Below the pieces are notes generated by a model. The model saw nothing but the letters and a program-made list of their open reading frames with translations, had not been told where the DNA came from and made no database searches. From contig JAAYBT010000214.1 of assembly GCA_012730015.1 (NCBI GenBank), positions 1-43,958 of the forward strand: a stretch of DNA of 43,958 nt. The letters run 5' to 3'. Positions 1-8,340 of the stretch are shown here, one piece after another. The position numbers and the translations under genes are program-made. Within the stretch, counting starts at the first letter, position 1, and each line of letters opens with the position of its first letter. The stretch is from Clostridiaceae bacterium. GTDB taxonomy: Bacteria; Bacillota; Clostridia; Acetivibrionales; DTU013.

Positions 1-101
1 TTATCAAATGCTCTTAAGACCCCTGCCTCTATAGGCGGGGGATAAACAGATTCACACTTCAGTGGTGGGTTTCAATCCCCCTCTGAAGGAGCATTTGATA
101 A
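1..101. repeat. Branched palindromic element, possibly an IS200/IS605-type remnant
   Basis: A perfect 13-bp inverted repeat (TTATCAAATGCTC at 1-13, its complement at 89-101) encloses two hairpins. The first is at 20-41, with CCCC/GGGG and GCC/GGC arms. The second is at 57-88, with CTTCAG/CTGAAG arms. The predicted fold is a three-way junction. The G+C hairpin following a TTAAG-like stretch resembles the 3' ends of IS200/IS605 (TnpB-type) elements, but no transposase gene is present here, so the assignment is inference. The window begins at base 1, so the outer stem may extend further left. A partial copy of the left arm (TCAAATGCTC, Y, TAAGACC) recurs at 9109-9126. Confidence 0.45.
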
Positions 102-155
102 AATGCTCGCGGCGCGATACACACAAAACGCATAAGGAAGGCGCTAAAGCGCCCG

Positions 156-187
156 CGGTTTGGCGTACAATTCGCGCAAGCGCTCAT
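156..187. repeat. Dispersed 32-bp repeat, copy 1
   Basis: This 32-base sequence is found again in inverted orientation at 15340-15371 with 30 of 32 positions identical. It lies just downstream of the HPr-like gene, next to a small GCGC hairpin (142-152). Both copies sit in gene-free DNA beside a hairpin, which suggests an interspersed extragenic element rather than a regulatory site for one gene. Confidence 0.6.
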
Positions 188-191
188 AGAA

Positions 192-419
192 TTAGATGAT
201 GAAGGGTTCTATTTCCTCACAAAAGCGTTCACAGTCGTTTGAATGTATCTCTACCCTGATGGGCTTGTTGAAGTCAAGGCTGAAAATCCCCATGATGGAT
301 TTTGCGTCAACCACATAGCGCCCGGATGTTAAATCCACGTCAAAGTCATATTTGTTTGCGATGTTCACGAAATCCTTGACATCATTAATCGTCTTTAGCA
401 TGATATTTACTGCTCTCAT
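192..419 (-). CDS. HPr-like (Crh-like) protein lacking the catalytic histidine
   Basis: The 75-residue protein has the second half of the HPr fold: a KYD motif near residues 23-25 and the regulatory-serine segment AKSIMG with Ser41 (equivalent to Ser46 of HPr). Where HPr carries the phosphorylated His15 and Arg17, this protein has Thr and Asn, and its only histidine is near residue 59. It therefore cannot carry PTS phosphate from enzyme I. It may act like Bacillus Crh, which is phosphorylated only on Ser46 and works in catabolite repression with CcpA. That role is inferred from the family. The start has a clear GGAGG site. The gene has its own promoter, divergent from mtaB. Confidence 0.75.
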   Translation of the reverse strand: MRAVNIMLKTINDVKDFVNIANKYDFDVDLTSGRYVVDAKSIMGIFSLDFNKPIRVEIHSNDCERFCEEIEPFII

Positions 420-499
420 ATATAGGACCTCCGTTCCTTTTGTTATTGCTATTCTTGCAATTCAATAAATCGACAATTAGTATTTCATTACCTTAATCA

Positions 500-528
500 A
501 TAATATCCTGTATTTGGTAACAAGTCAA
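500..528 (-). promoter_or_regulatory. Sigma-A promoter of the HPr-like gene
   Basis: On the minus strand TTGACT (523-528) and TATTAT (500-505) are separated by 17 bases. The -10 lies about 80 bases upstream of the HPr-like start. Its -35 box is only 8 bases from that of the divergent mtaB promoter, so the two may interfere or share regulation. Confidence 0.6.
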
Positions 529-536
529 TTACAAGC

Positions 537-565
537 TTGTTAAAAAAATATTAATTCATTATAAT
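537..565 (+). promoter_or_regulatory. Sigma-A promoter of mtaB
   Basis: TTGTTA (537-542) and a perfect TATAAT (560-565) are separated by 17 bases. This leaves a 5' leader of roughly 65 bases before the mtaB start. Confidence 0.65.
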
Positions 566-635
566 GGTTATCACATATAAGATTGTCAGTTAGAGGGCAA
601 GCTTGCTATTATGCCGGACTGTGTTTGGAGGAATT

Positions 636-1949
636 GTGAAAAAGGTTGCTTTTTATACTTTAGGCTGCAAGGTAAATCAATATGAGACTGAAGCTATGGC
701 GGAAGCCTTTGAAAATGCGGGCTATGAGCAGGTCGACTTTGATAGGCAGGCTGATGTTTATGTAATCAATACATGTACGGTGACGGGCCTGAGTTCCAGG
801 AAATCGCGTCAGGCCATTCGCAAGGCAAGGCAGTTGAATGAAGATGCCATTGTCGCAGCAGTGGGCTGCTATCCGCAGACGGCAAAGGAAGAGGTAGAAA
901 GCCTTCCGGAGGTGGATATTATTGCCGGGACTGCTGATAGAATTAAGGTGCCGGAATATGTCGAAGCATTTATGACAGAAAAGCTTAGCAGAGGGAAGGA
1001 TAAGTTTTCTAGTGTTGATAACATCATGAAAAAACGTGACTTCGAGGACTTGAAAATTGAGCGATACAAAGACAGGACACGGGCTTTTCTGAAGGTGCAG
1101 GAGGGCTGTAGTCAATTTTGCTCCTATTGCATCATTCCCTATGCAAGAGGTCCAATTCGCAGCAGGGCCGCGGAAGATGTGGTTAGTGAGGTACACAAGC
1201 TGGTGAAGGCCGGCTTCAAGGAGGCAGTGCTGACAGGAATTCATATAGCATCCTATGGAAGGGACTTAGGGGAGCTAAGGCTAATAGACCTTATCCGCCT
1301 AATTCATGATGTGGATGGGATAGAGAGGATAAGAATCGGATCGATTGAACCAACTCTTGTGACGCCGGAGTTTGTCAGCTCAGTATCGAAGATGAAAAAG
1401 CTCTGCCCTCATTATCACATATCCTTGCAGAGCGGCTGTGATGAGACTCTGGCCAGAATGAACAGGCGGTATACCACGGCGCAATACAGGAAGGCCGTGG
1501 AGCTTTTGAGAGAGCAGATACCTGATGTGGCGGTGACAACGGATGTGATGGTTGGTTTTCCGGGAGAGACGGATGAAGAATTCGAAAAGACCTATGAATT
1601 TTTAAATGATATACAGTTTTCCAAAATGCACGTATTCAAGTTTTCTCCGAGGAAAGGGACCCCTGCTGCTACCTTCGCAGGTCAGATAGGCGGTTCGGTG
1701 AAGGAAGAAAGAAGTCGGCGCGTGATTGAATTATCGGATCGATGTTCAAAGGCCTTTTATAATAAATTCTTAGGAAGGGAAATACCGGTGCTATATGAAC
1801 AGGAGGTCAAGGGCAAAGGCGGCATGTATGAAGGATTAACACCCAATTACATAAGGGTCTTGGCAAAAGGGGATAATAGCCTTGTGGGAAATATTGTGGA
1901 AACAAGGCTGATAAGTTTGGAAGATGAATATGTTATAGGGGATATTTGA
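636..1949 (+). CDS. mtaB: tRNA N6-threonylcarbamoyladenosine(37) methylthiotransferase MtaB
   Basis: This 437-residue radical SAM enzyme converts t6A37 to ms2t6A37 in tRNAs that read ANN codons. The N-terminal MTTase (UPF0004) domain carries three cysteines for one 4Fe-4S cluster (GCKVNQYE at residue 11, then NTCTVT and GCYPQ). The radical SAM core has C158-x3-C162-x2-C165 for the SAM-binding cluster, and a TRAM-like domain ends the protein. The GTG at 636 is preferred because TTGGAGGAA lies 3-11 bases upstream. A TTG at 603 would be in frame but has no ribosome binding site. The length is normal for MtaB. The KVNQYE motif separates it from MiaB and RimO. Confidence 0.93.
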   Translation: MKKVAFYTLGCKVNQYETEAMAEAFENAGYEQVDFDRQADVYVINTCTVTGLSSRKSRQAIRKARQLNEDAIVAAVGCYPQTAKEEVESLPEVDIIAGTADRIKVPEYVEAFMTEKLSRGKDKFSSVDNIMKKRDFEDLKIERYKDRTRAFLKVQEGCSQFCSYCIIPYARGPIRSRAAEDVVSEVHKLVKAGFKEAVLTGIHIASYGRDLGELRLIDLIRLIHDVDGIERIRIGSIEPTLVTPEFVSSVSKMKKLCPHYHISLQSGCDETLARMNRRYTTAQYRKAVELLREQIPDVAVTTDVMVGFPGETDEEFEKTYEFLNDIQFSKMHVFKFSPRKGTPAATFAGQIGGSVKEERSRRVIELSDRCSKAFYNKFLGREIPVLYEQEVKGKGGMYEGLTPNYIRVLAKGDNSLVGNIVETRLISLEDEYVIGDI

Positions 1950-1975
1950 TATTGCATAATGATTCCATCTATATT
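1946..1975 (+). promoter_or_regulatory. Possible promoter of ireB
   Basis: TTGATA (1946-1951, overlapping the mtaB stop) and TATATT (1970-1975) are 18 bases apart. It would give ireB transcription independent of mtaB. The match is moderate. Confidence 0.35.
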
Positions 1976-2054
1976 ATTATATAGGTAGGGCAAACATGTG
2001 TTTTGCAAAGTAGATCGTTGATTTGAACGTTACTTGCGGGCAGGAGAGTGTGAT

Positions 2055-2309
2055 ATGGCTAATAGTGAGACCATGATGTTTAAAATGGATAAGGACAGGG
2101 AGAATGAAGCCCGGGATATTTTATTTACGGTATACGAGGCTTTAAACGAGAAGGGATACAACCCGATTAATCAGCTTGTAGGATATATTCTTTCAGGCGA
2201 CCCTACCTATATTACTAATCACCAGAATGCAAGGAGCGTTATTCGAAGACTTGAACGGGATGAGCTGCTTGAAGAGATTGTCAATTTCTATCTAGAGAAT
2301 AAAAAATGA
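2055..2309 (+). CDS. ireB: IreB/ReoM family regulatory phosphoprotein (UPF0297)
   Basis: The 84-residue protein matches the small IreB/ReoM (DUF965, UPF0297) family in length and in its core: a helix around [10 protein letters not shown], the [17 protein letters not shown] segment, and [16 protein letters not shown]. In Enterococcus and Listeria, homologues are phosphorylated by the PASTA kinase (IreK/PrkA). Unphosphorylated protein promotes ClpCP degradation of MurA, which links cell-wall stress to peptidoglycan synthesis. The ATG at 2055 follows CAGGAGAG. An upstream in-frame TTG at 2034 is less likely. In most Firmicutes the next gene is ruvX, but here an oxidoreductase lies between them. 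Confidence 0.9.
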   Translation: MANSETMMFKMDKDRENEARDILFTVYEALNEKGYNPINQLVGYILSGDPTYITNHQNARSVIRRLERDELLEEIVNFYLENKK

Positions 2310-2314
2310 GACTG

Positions 2315-2341
2315 ACCCCGACAAGCTCGGGGTTTATTTTT
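2315..2341 (+). terminator. Rho-independent terminator after ireB
   Basis: A perfect 7-bp stem, ACCCCGA (2315-2321) with TCGGGGT (2327-2333), is followed by TTATTTTT. It should separate ireB from the following aldo/keto reductase, at least partly. Confidence 0.8.
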
Positions 2342-2367
2342 GAGGCAAAAGCCTCTGATGAGGATTT

Positions 2368-3315
2368 ATGGAATATACACAGCTTGGGAAAACAGGAATA
2401 ACAGTGTCGAGGATGTGCTTCGGAGCACTTATAATTGGCCCCTTGCAGGTAAATCTACCTGTAGCTGATGGTGCCCGCGTCATTCGCGCGGCCCTTGACA
2501 GAGGGGTCAACTTTATTGATACGGCAGAGCTTTACGGGACCTATGATCATATCCGTGAAGCATCAAGGGGCATGGATAAAAAACCGGTGGTCGCTACTAA
2601 ATGCTATGCCTGGAATAAGGAAGAGGCTGCAAAAAGTGTTGAGGATGCCAGAAAGGGCTTGGATATCGACGTCATTGACATTTTTATGATGCATGAGCAG
2701 GAAAGCAAACTGACACTACGCGGACACCGTGAAGCGCTGGAATACTATCTCAACGAGCGTGAAAAGGGCAGGATAAGGGCTGTTGGGGTTTCAACGCACA
2801 ATGTTGAGGTAGTAAGAGCAATATGTGATATGCCGGAAATAGATGTTGTCCATCCCCTGGTAAACAAGGCTGGTATCGGTATTGGAGACGGCACAATAGA
2901 TGACATGCTGGATGCAGTTCAACAGGCATACGAAGCCGGAAAAGGCGTGTATAGCATGAAGCCGCTGGGCGGAGGCAATCTATTGCACTCCTACGATGAG
3001 TGTATCGATTTTGTTCTGAATATACCCTATATTCACTCCATTGCCATAGGCATGCAAAGTGTAGAGGAAGTGGAGATGAATATTCTTCGGTTTGAAGGCA
3101 AAAGAATACCGGAGGGGCTGAAGAAATCGGCATCCATCACTCAAAAGCAGCTTCATATAGACTACTGGTGTGAGGCATGCGGCAGGTGTGTCGAAAGATG
3201 CAAACAGGGTGCCTTGTCGCTAGTCGACGGAAGGGTGAAGGTGGAAAAGGGCAAATGCGTTTTATGCGGATATTGCGGTAGTGTTTGCCCACAGTTTGCG
3301 ATTAAAATATGTTGA
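2368..3315 (+). CDS. Aldo/keto reductase with C-terminal 2x[4Fe-4S] ferredoxin domain
   Basis: The 315-residue protein joins an aldo/keto reductase barrel (about residues 1-240) to a bacterial ferredoxin domain (about 265-315). The AKR tetrad is visible as D51, Y56, K78 and H109. Two cysteine clusters, CEACGRCVERC and CVLCGYCGSVC, should bind two 4Fe-4S centres. Such fusions are common in anaerobes and probably couple NAD(P)H or ferredoxin to carbonyl reduction. The substrate is unknown. The gene interrupts the usual ireB-ruvX adjacency, starts 27 bases after the ireB terminator, and ends 17 bases before ruvX, so it may now supply transcription to ruvX. Confidence 0.88.
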   Translation: MEYTQLGKTGITVSRMCFGALIIGPLQVNLPVADGARVIRAALDRGVNFIDTAELYGTYDHIREASRGMDKKPVVATKCYAWNKEEAAKSVEDARKGLDIDVIDIFMMHEQESKLTLRGHREALEYYLNEREKGRIRAVGVSTHNVEVVRAICDMPEIDVVHPLVNKAGIGIGDGTIDDMLDAVQQAYEAGKGVYSMKPLGGGNLLHSYDECIDFVLNIPYIHSIAIGMQSVEEVEMNILRFEGKRIPEGLKKSASITQKQLHIDYWCEACGRCVERCKQGALSLVDGRVKVEKGKCVLCGYCGSVCPQFAIKIC

Positions 3316-3332
3316 CTATATCGGAGGCAGTT

Positions 3333-3749
3333 ATGCGCATAATGGGGATTGATTTTGGAGACAGTAGAATCGGTGTAGCTGTGAGCGATCCACTTGGATG
3401 GACGGCACAGGGACTTGAGACAATCCATTGGAGAGGCTCTATTGAAAAGCCTGCGCAAAAGATTAAGGAGTTGGCGTCTTTTTATCAGGTCGAAAAATTT
3501 GTGGTTGGATTGCCCAAAAATATGAATGGTAGTCTTGGGCCGAGTGCAGAAAAAGCAATAGAGTTTGGCGATCTTTTGCACGAAATCACAGGCATAGAGG
3601 TGGTCAAATGGGACGAGCGTCTTACAACTGTAGCCGCAAGTCGCACTATGCATGAGGTGGGTATGAAAACCTCAAAAAAGAAGGATTCAGTCGACAAAAT
3701 AGCGGCTGTATTAATATTGCAGGGATATCTTGACAGTGGAGCAAAATAA
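3333..3749 (+). CDS. ruvX: Putative pre-16S rRNA nuclease / Holliday junction resolvase-like RuvX (YqgF)
   Basis: The 138-residue protein has the RNase H-like YqgF fold. Conserved acidic residues are seen in GIDFGDSRIG near the N-terminus, in WDERLTT in the middle, and in KDSVDKIAAVLILQ near the end. The family was first proposed to resolve Holliday junctions and is now thought to mature the 5' end of 16S rRNA. The ATG at 3333 follows GGAGG by a good distance. The protein could extend to an ATG at 3309, but that overlaps the previous gene's last codons. The DUF1292 gene follows, as in other Firmicutes. Confidence 0.9.
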   Translation: MRIMGIDFGDSRIGVAVSDPLGWTAQGLETIHWRGSIEKPAQKIKELASFYQVEKFVVGLPKNMNGSLGPSAEKAIEFGDLLHEITGIEVVKWDERLTTVAASRTMHEVGMKTSKKKDSVDKIAAVLILQGYLDSGAK

Positions 3750-3788
3750 GGTTATTGTATTTATTACAAGGAAAGAGGAGGTGTTCCT

Positions 3789-4079
3789 ATGGACGTTGAA
3801 AGAGATGACATCGTTGTTTTAGTTGATGAAAACGGCGAGGAAGTTGAATTTGAACACATTGATACGATTGAAATGAACAATAGTGAGTATGTTGTCCTGG
3901 CACCAATGGACAAGATTGATCCTGACCAGGAGGACGAGGAAGTTATCATATTGAAGGTTGAACATAGTGAAGACGGAGAAGATTCATTTATTACAATAGA
4001 TGATGATGACGAATTGGATGATGTCTTCAATGAATTCCAAAACAGAATGGAAGAGGAGTTTGGCCTGGAAGATGATTAA
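3789..4079 (+). CDS. DUF1292 domain protein (YrzB-like)
   Basis: This 96-residue, very acidic protein has the DUF1292 layout: a central pattern of short beta strands (IVVLVDENGEEVEFE, EYVVLAP, EEVIILKVE) and an Asp/Glu-rich tail ending in a short helix. Its biochemical role is unknown. It is almost always found directly after ruvX in Firmicutes, as here (39 bases apart). The start follows a strong AGAGGAGGTG site. Confidence 0.85.
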   Translation: MDVERDDIVVLVDENGEEVEFEHIDTIEMNNSEYVVLAPMDKIDPDQEDEEVIILKVEHSEDGEDSFITIDDDDELDDVFNEFQNRMEEEFGLEDD

Positions 4080-4115
4080 GCATTTCCCGGACAGATAAAC
4101 GTTTCTCGAAAATAC

Positions 4116-4156
4116 AATCTCGAAGGTGAAGATTAGCGCCTTCGGGATTTATTTTT
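4116..4156. terminator. Terminator between convergent DUF1292 and PilZ genes
   Basis: An 11-bp stem with one G-U pair (4116-4126 with 4139-4149) is followed on the plus strand by TATTTTTC. It terminates the ireB-ruvX-DUF1292 transcript. It touches the stop codon of the opposing PilZ gene and may also serve that strand. Confidence 0.75.
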
Positions 4157-4835
4157 CTCTTTTCAGCTGCAGTCTTTGTTGGTCGAAAATAAACCTGATC
4201 AGGGACTCCTGATCTTTCTTATCAATATGTATGAAACGCATGCCCAGCTCAAATGCTTTTCTTTTTCTTATTTCTGTTGGGGCTACTCTCAGAACTATGC
4301 TTCTTACGATGATAGCCAGGTCATCCTTAAGCCGTATCTCGACCTTCGTTTCAACGCCCTTTGTCACTTCAACATCTGAAACAAGGCATATGCCTGACCC
4401 GCTCAAGTTTTTACTGAATACCTTAATAGGCTCTGTGTCAAAGGATTCTGTGCCATTTAAATCAGGAAGCCACATTTGTGCATTCAGAACAATATCTAAT
4501 CTATAGTCCATTCTCCTTTGAATTTTTTCAATTTCACCCTCGGGCTCAATAATATATACCGCAATATTTCCCCTGTATTCTTTAGCTTTTATCAAGGCAG
4601 TAAAGGCAAGTAAGCTTACCAGATTGCGCTGATGATGCAAAAATGTCAGATTTATTCGCATGCCATCGGGAATGTAGATAATTCGGGATTCATGTATAGG
4701 AGCTGAAATAACCAGCATATCTCTGCCGTGATGTTCCAATATCTGGCTGACATAGGTGTCGCCCTGCACATCACCCAAACTATTTAGTCTGTTGAGCTCA
4801 AGCCTAGTGCCAATTTTTATATCTCGTACGAACAT
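4149..4835 (-). CDS. YcgR-type flagellar brake protein with PilZ domain
   Basis: The 228-residue protein has an N-terminal YcgR-like beta domain (about 1-100) and a C-terminal PilZ domain. The c-di-GMP binding residues are visible: the arginine motif RRMDYR (107-112) and NLSGSG (143-148). In the family, c-di-GMP-loaded YcgR/MotI slows the flagellar motor or changes surface behaviour. No flagellar structural gene lies nearby. With two chemoreceptors in the window it supports a motile cell with c-di-GMP signalling. The start has a GGGGGGCGCT site and a promoter about 80 bases upstream. Confidence 0.87.
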   Translation of the reverse strand: MFVRDIKIGTRLELNRLNSLGDVQGDTYVSQILEHHGRDMLVISAPIHESRIIYIPDGMRINLTFLHHQRNLVSLLAFTALIKAKEYRGNIAVYIIEPEGEIEKIQRRMDYRLDIVLNAQMWLPDLNGTESFDTEPIKVFSKNLSGSGICLVSDVEVTKGVETKVEIRLKDDLAIIVRSIVLRVAPTEIRKRKAFELGMRFIHIDKKDQESLIRFIFDQQRLQLKREK

Positions 4836-4915
4836 AGCGCCCCCCTAAATAAGCATTTTGTTACCTGAGGCATAATATCAAGGACTGTCCTATTGCATAG
4901 AAACAATCCTATTAT

Positions 4916-4944
4916 ATTATACTTGTATTTGCGATATTCTCCAA
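4916..4944 (-). promoter_or_regulatory. Sigma-A promoter of the PilZ gene
   Basis: On the minus strand TTGGAG (4939-4944) and TATAAT (4916-4921) are separated by 17 bases. No sigma-D type motif was found here. Confidence 0.55.
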
Positions 4945-5117
4945 GCCCATTTCAAGCTTCTATTGGTTTTTATACCTGCAGCCGGTAATTTTTCTTGTAA
5001 ATAATTATAGAGGATTTCGGTCAATTAGCTAGAATATATATATGTGAATTCTTACACAAGGCTTTTGTGATCTAGCGTCGCGAAATGCCTACTCAGATAA
5101 AACGGGGGGTTTGACAC

Positions 5118-6197
5118 ATGCAAAGAAGACTAAAGCTTTGCCTGGCATTATACACTGCATTGTGCCTAATGATTTTTCTTTTCACAGCTTGCGGGAATAG
5201 TGAAGATAGTACTGAGCCTGTGCCTGTCGTTGCGCAGACTACCACGGTTGAACCGAAAATAACGATTCCGGTAACGCCGGAGCCTGTTGTGGTTGAAGAA
5301 CCGGTTGAGATAGAGGACGATTTTTCACTCCCTGGGAAGGGAATTCGGCCGATGGCGGTCATGATTGATAATGAGGGCACAAGAGTATTGCCCCAGGGAG
5401 GCCTTGACAAGGCGCAGATAGTTTATGAAATAATCGTAGAGGGCGGCTTGACTAGATTAATGCCTGTGTTTTGGGGTACGGAACCCGAAATGATTGGCCC
5501 AGTTAGAAGTGCCAGGGACTATTTCCTCGACTACAGCATGGAATTTGATGCGATCTATGTGCATTTTGGCGGCAGTCCTCAGGCCGGTAAGGACATAAAA
5601 AAATATAAGATCAACGAGATTGACGGGCTTTATCTGGGGCCTGATGTTTTCTGGGATCTAACTAAAGATAGGGGTAATTGGCAGGATTCCTATACTTCTA
5701 TGGAAAAGCTTAAGGCCTATGCGCAGAAGAAAAAGTTTAGTGAGACGCCACAGGCACAGTTCCCTTTTACATACAACCAGAAGGACGAGGCTCTCGGGGC
5801 AGGCAAGGATGCCTCCGTGATTACGCTAAAGTACCCTTCTATGACATCGAAGTATGAGTATGACAGCACAACAGGGCTTTATAAGCGCTTCAGGTATGGC
5901 AAGGAGCACATGGAAAGAGTCACGGAAAAGCAGTTTACAGCAAAGAACATAATAGTACAATATGTGCCCAACTATGATATAAAGGGTGACTCTGCAGGCC
6001 GCCAAAGCATGACTACAACCGGATCGGGCAAGGGCTATTTTATTACGGGCGGCAAAGTAATTGATTTGAAATGGTCCAAGGAGTCCAGAACGGCTCAGAC
6101 GAAATATACTGATGATACGGGTAATCCAATAACGCTCAACCGCGGCCAAACCTGGATACAGATCATGCCGATGGCTGCGAAGGTAACAATTGAGTAA
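5118..6197 (+). CDS. DUF3048 domain lipoprotein (YerB-like)
   Basis: The 359-residue protein starts with a positively charged segment and a hydrophobic stretch ending in the lipobox LFTAC, with lipidated Cys25, so it is anchored to the outer face of the membrane. A Thr/Pro/Val/Glu-rich linker (about 27-65) is followed by the two DUF3048 domains, recognisable by RPMAVMIDNEG, YEIIVEGGLTRLMPVFWG, PVRSARDYFLD and, in the C-terminal half, NIIVQYVPNYD and TWIQIMP. The molecular function is not established. It is followed 38 bases later by a beta-galactosidase gene, with no evident functional link. Confidence 0.85.
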   Translation: MQRRLKLCLALYTALCLMIFLFTACGNSEDSTEPVPVVAQTTTVEPKITIPVTPEPVVVEEPVEIEDDFSLPGKGIRPMAVMIDNEGTRVLPQGGLDKAQIVYEIIVEGGLTRLMPVFWGTEPEMIGPVRSARDYFLDYSMEFDAIYVHFGGSPQAGKDIKKYKINEIDGLYLGPDVFWDLTKDRGNWQDSYTSMEKLKAYAQKKKFSETPQAQFPFTYNQKDEALGAGKDASVITLKYPSMTSKYEYDSTTGLYKRFRYGKEHMERVTEKQFTAKNIIVQYVPNYDIKGDSAGRQSMTTTGSGKGYFITGGKVIDLKWSKESRTAQTKYTDDTGNPITLNRGQTWIQIMPMAAKVTIE

Positions 6198-6235
6198 GGC
6201 AATTGACAATATTTGAAGTGCTGAGGGAGGCAGAG

Positions 6236-8311
6236 ATGAAGATTCAAAGATATGAACCGATTAGTAAAAAATGCAGAGAGCTGCTTCACGGGGCGGATTA
6301 CAATCCGGATCAATGGATGAAAACGCCTGAAATCTGGGACGAGGACATGAGACTGATGAAGCTTGCCGGATGTAATGTTATGTCGGTTGGCATTTTCTCC
6401 TGGTCCTCTCTGGAGCCTGAGGAGGGCAGATTTGAATTTGACTGGCTGGATACAATACTTGACAAGATGGCCGAAAACAAGGTCTACGCTATTCTTGCCA
6501 CACCCACCGGTTCAAAACCGGCCTGGATGTCACAAAAATATCCTGAGATATTGCGAGTGCAGGAAAATAGACAGAGAAATCTTCATGGACAAAGGCATAA
6601 TCACTGCTTCACATCGCCCCTATACCGTGAAAAGGCTTCGATAATCAACCGCAAGCTGGCTGAACGATATAAGGATCATCCTGCCCTTATTGCATGGCAT
6701 ATATCAAATGAATATGGCGGTGAGTGCCACTGTGAGCTTTGCCAGGAGGCATTCAGGAGTTGGCTTAAGAATAAGTATCATAACGATCTAGAGGGATTGA
6801 ATCATGCCTGGTGGACAGGTTTCTGGAGCCATCGCTTCAATGACTGGTCACAGTTGGAATCCCCCTCGCCACATGGAGAAAACCTGGTACATGGTCACAA
6901 TCTGGACTGGAAGCGTTTTGTTACCGACCAGACTATTGACTTCTATAAAAATGAAATAAAGCCCCTTAGAGAGCTAACGCCGGATATCCCGGTAACCACT
7001 AACTTCATGGGTACCTACACGGGTTTAAATTACTGGAAGTTTGCCAAGGAAGTGGATGTTGTGTCCTGGGACAGTTATCCCAGCTGGCACAACGATTATG
7101 ACAAGGCGTGGGAGTTGGCTTCTGACATATCCTTCGTGCAGGACATAAATCGTTCATTAAAGGGCGGAAAGCCCTTCATGCTTATGGAAAGCACGCCAAG
7201 CCTGGTAAACTGGCAGCCGACATGCAAGCTGAAGAGGCCCGGCATGCATCTCTTGTCATCTATTCAGGCGCTTGCCCATGGCTCCGATACGGTGCAGTAC
7301 TTCCAATGGAGAAAGGGCCGCGGATCCTCCGAGAAGTTCCACGGTGCGGTGGTGGATCATTGCGGGCATGAGAATACACGGGTATTCGGAGATGTTGCCC
7401 AGGTGGGACTGGCATTGAAGAAGCTGGAGGATGTAGTCGGTACAACTGTCAGGCCAGAGGTTGCCATCATATATGACTGGGAGAATCGCTGGGCTATAGA
7501 TGATGCCCAGGGTTTTTCAAAGGATAGAAGAAACTATGAGCAGACTTGTAAGGTGCATTACAGGACCTTCTGGAACAAGGGAGTCCCAGTCGATGTTATT
7601 GACATGGACTGCGATTTCTCGAATTACAAGCTGCTTGTGGCACCGATGCTTTATATGGTAAGGCCGGGTGTGGGAGAAAGAATCGAGGAGTTTGTCAAAA
7701 GCGGAGGAAGCTTTGTCACTACCTACGCCAGCGGATATGTGGATGAAAATGATTTGTGCTTCCTCGGAGGCTTTCCCGGACCACTGCGCAAGGTAACGGG
7801 TATATGGGCAGAGGAAATCGACAGCCTTTATCCGACAGACAGCAACGGCATTATATTGCCGGATGGCTGCATGCCCGGACTCAAGAGAGAGTATAAGGCA
7901 GTAGATTTCTGCGAGCTTATCCATGCCGAAACGGCGCAGACATTAGGTGTATACAGTAAGGATTTTTATGCGGGCAGGCCAGCCCTGACGGTGAACTCAT
8001 TTGGGCAGGGGAAGGCTTGGTATATGGCAGCCAGGTTTGATGAGGGCTTCTTAACAGACTTTTATTCATCGCTGATAGCGCAGCTTGAACTGAAGAAGGT
8101 GCTTGGGACCGAGCTGCCCCCCGGTGTCACAGCTCAAGTCCGATCCGATGGATTTAATGAATACATATTCGTGATGAACTTTTCCGAAGAGCAAAGGATT
8201 GTCGATTTTGGTGAAGACAAAGCGGAGGATATGTTAACCGGTGAAAAGGGCTTGGCAAGTGTATTACTAAAGCCCTATGGAGCCGCAGTTCTTAGAAGAG
8301 TGAATTGCTAA
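6236..8311 (+). CDS. Beta-galactosidase, glycoside hydrolase family 42
   Basis: The 691-residue enzyme has the three-part GH42 architecture: TIM barrel (about 10-385), a trimerisation domain with a flavodoxin-like fold (about 395-600) and a small beta domain. The acid/base glutamate is E159 in ISNEYGG and the nucleophile is E318 in LMESTPS. Cysteines in NHCF and in CHCELC match the GH42 zinc site. There is no signal peptide, so it acts in the cytoplasm on imported beta-galactosides, often from plant galactans. The ATG at 6236 follows GGGAGGCAGAG. No sugar transporter or regulator is adjacent, so it stands alone or is co-transcribed with the DUF3048 gene. Confidence 0.93.
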   Translation: MKIQRYEPISKKCRELLHGADYNPDQWMKTPEIWDEDMRLMKLAGCNVMSVGIFSWSSLEPEEGRFEFDWLDTILDKMAENKVYAILATPTGSKPAWMSQKYPEILRVQENRQRNLHGQRHNHCFTSPLYREKASIINRKLAERYKDHPALIAWHISNEYGGECHCELCQEAFRSWLKNKYHNDLEGLNHAWWTGFWSHRFNDWSQLESPSPHGENLVHGHNLDWKRFVTDQTIDFYKNEIKPLRELTPDIPVTTNFMGTYTGLNYWKFAKEVDVVSWDSYPSWHNDYDKAWELASDISFVQDINRSLKGGKPFMLMESTPSLVNWQPTCKLKRPGMHLLSSIQALAHGSDTVQYFQWRKGRGSSEKFHGAVVDHCGHENTRVFGDVAQVGLALKKLEDVVGTTVRPEVAIIYDWENRWAIDDAQGFSKDRRNYEQTCKVHYRTFWNKGVPVDVIDMDCDFSNYKLLVAPMLYMVRPGVGERIEEFVKSGGSFVTTYASGYVDENDLCFLGGFPGPLRKVTGIWAEEIDSLYPTDSNGIILPDGCMPGLKREYKAVDFCELIHAETAQTLGVYSKDFYAGRPALTVNSFGQGKAWYMAARFDEGFLTDFYSSLIAQLELKKVLGTELPPGVTAQVRSDGFNEYIFVMNFSEEQRIVDFGEDKAEDMLTGEKGLASVLLKPYGAAVLRRVNC

Positions 8312-8340
8312 AGACTACGTTATTTAGTATAAATGGAACA

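Noticed and set aside
660-1244. Long reading frame antisense to mtaB
   Set aside because: It lies wholly over a well-conserved gene, has no ribosome binding site and shows no domain-like sequence.
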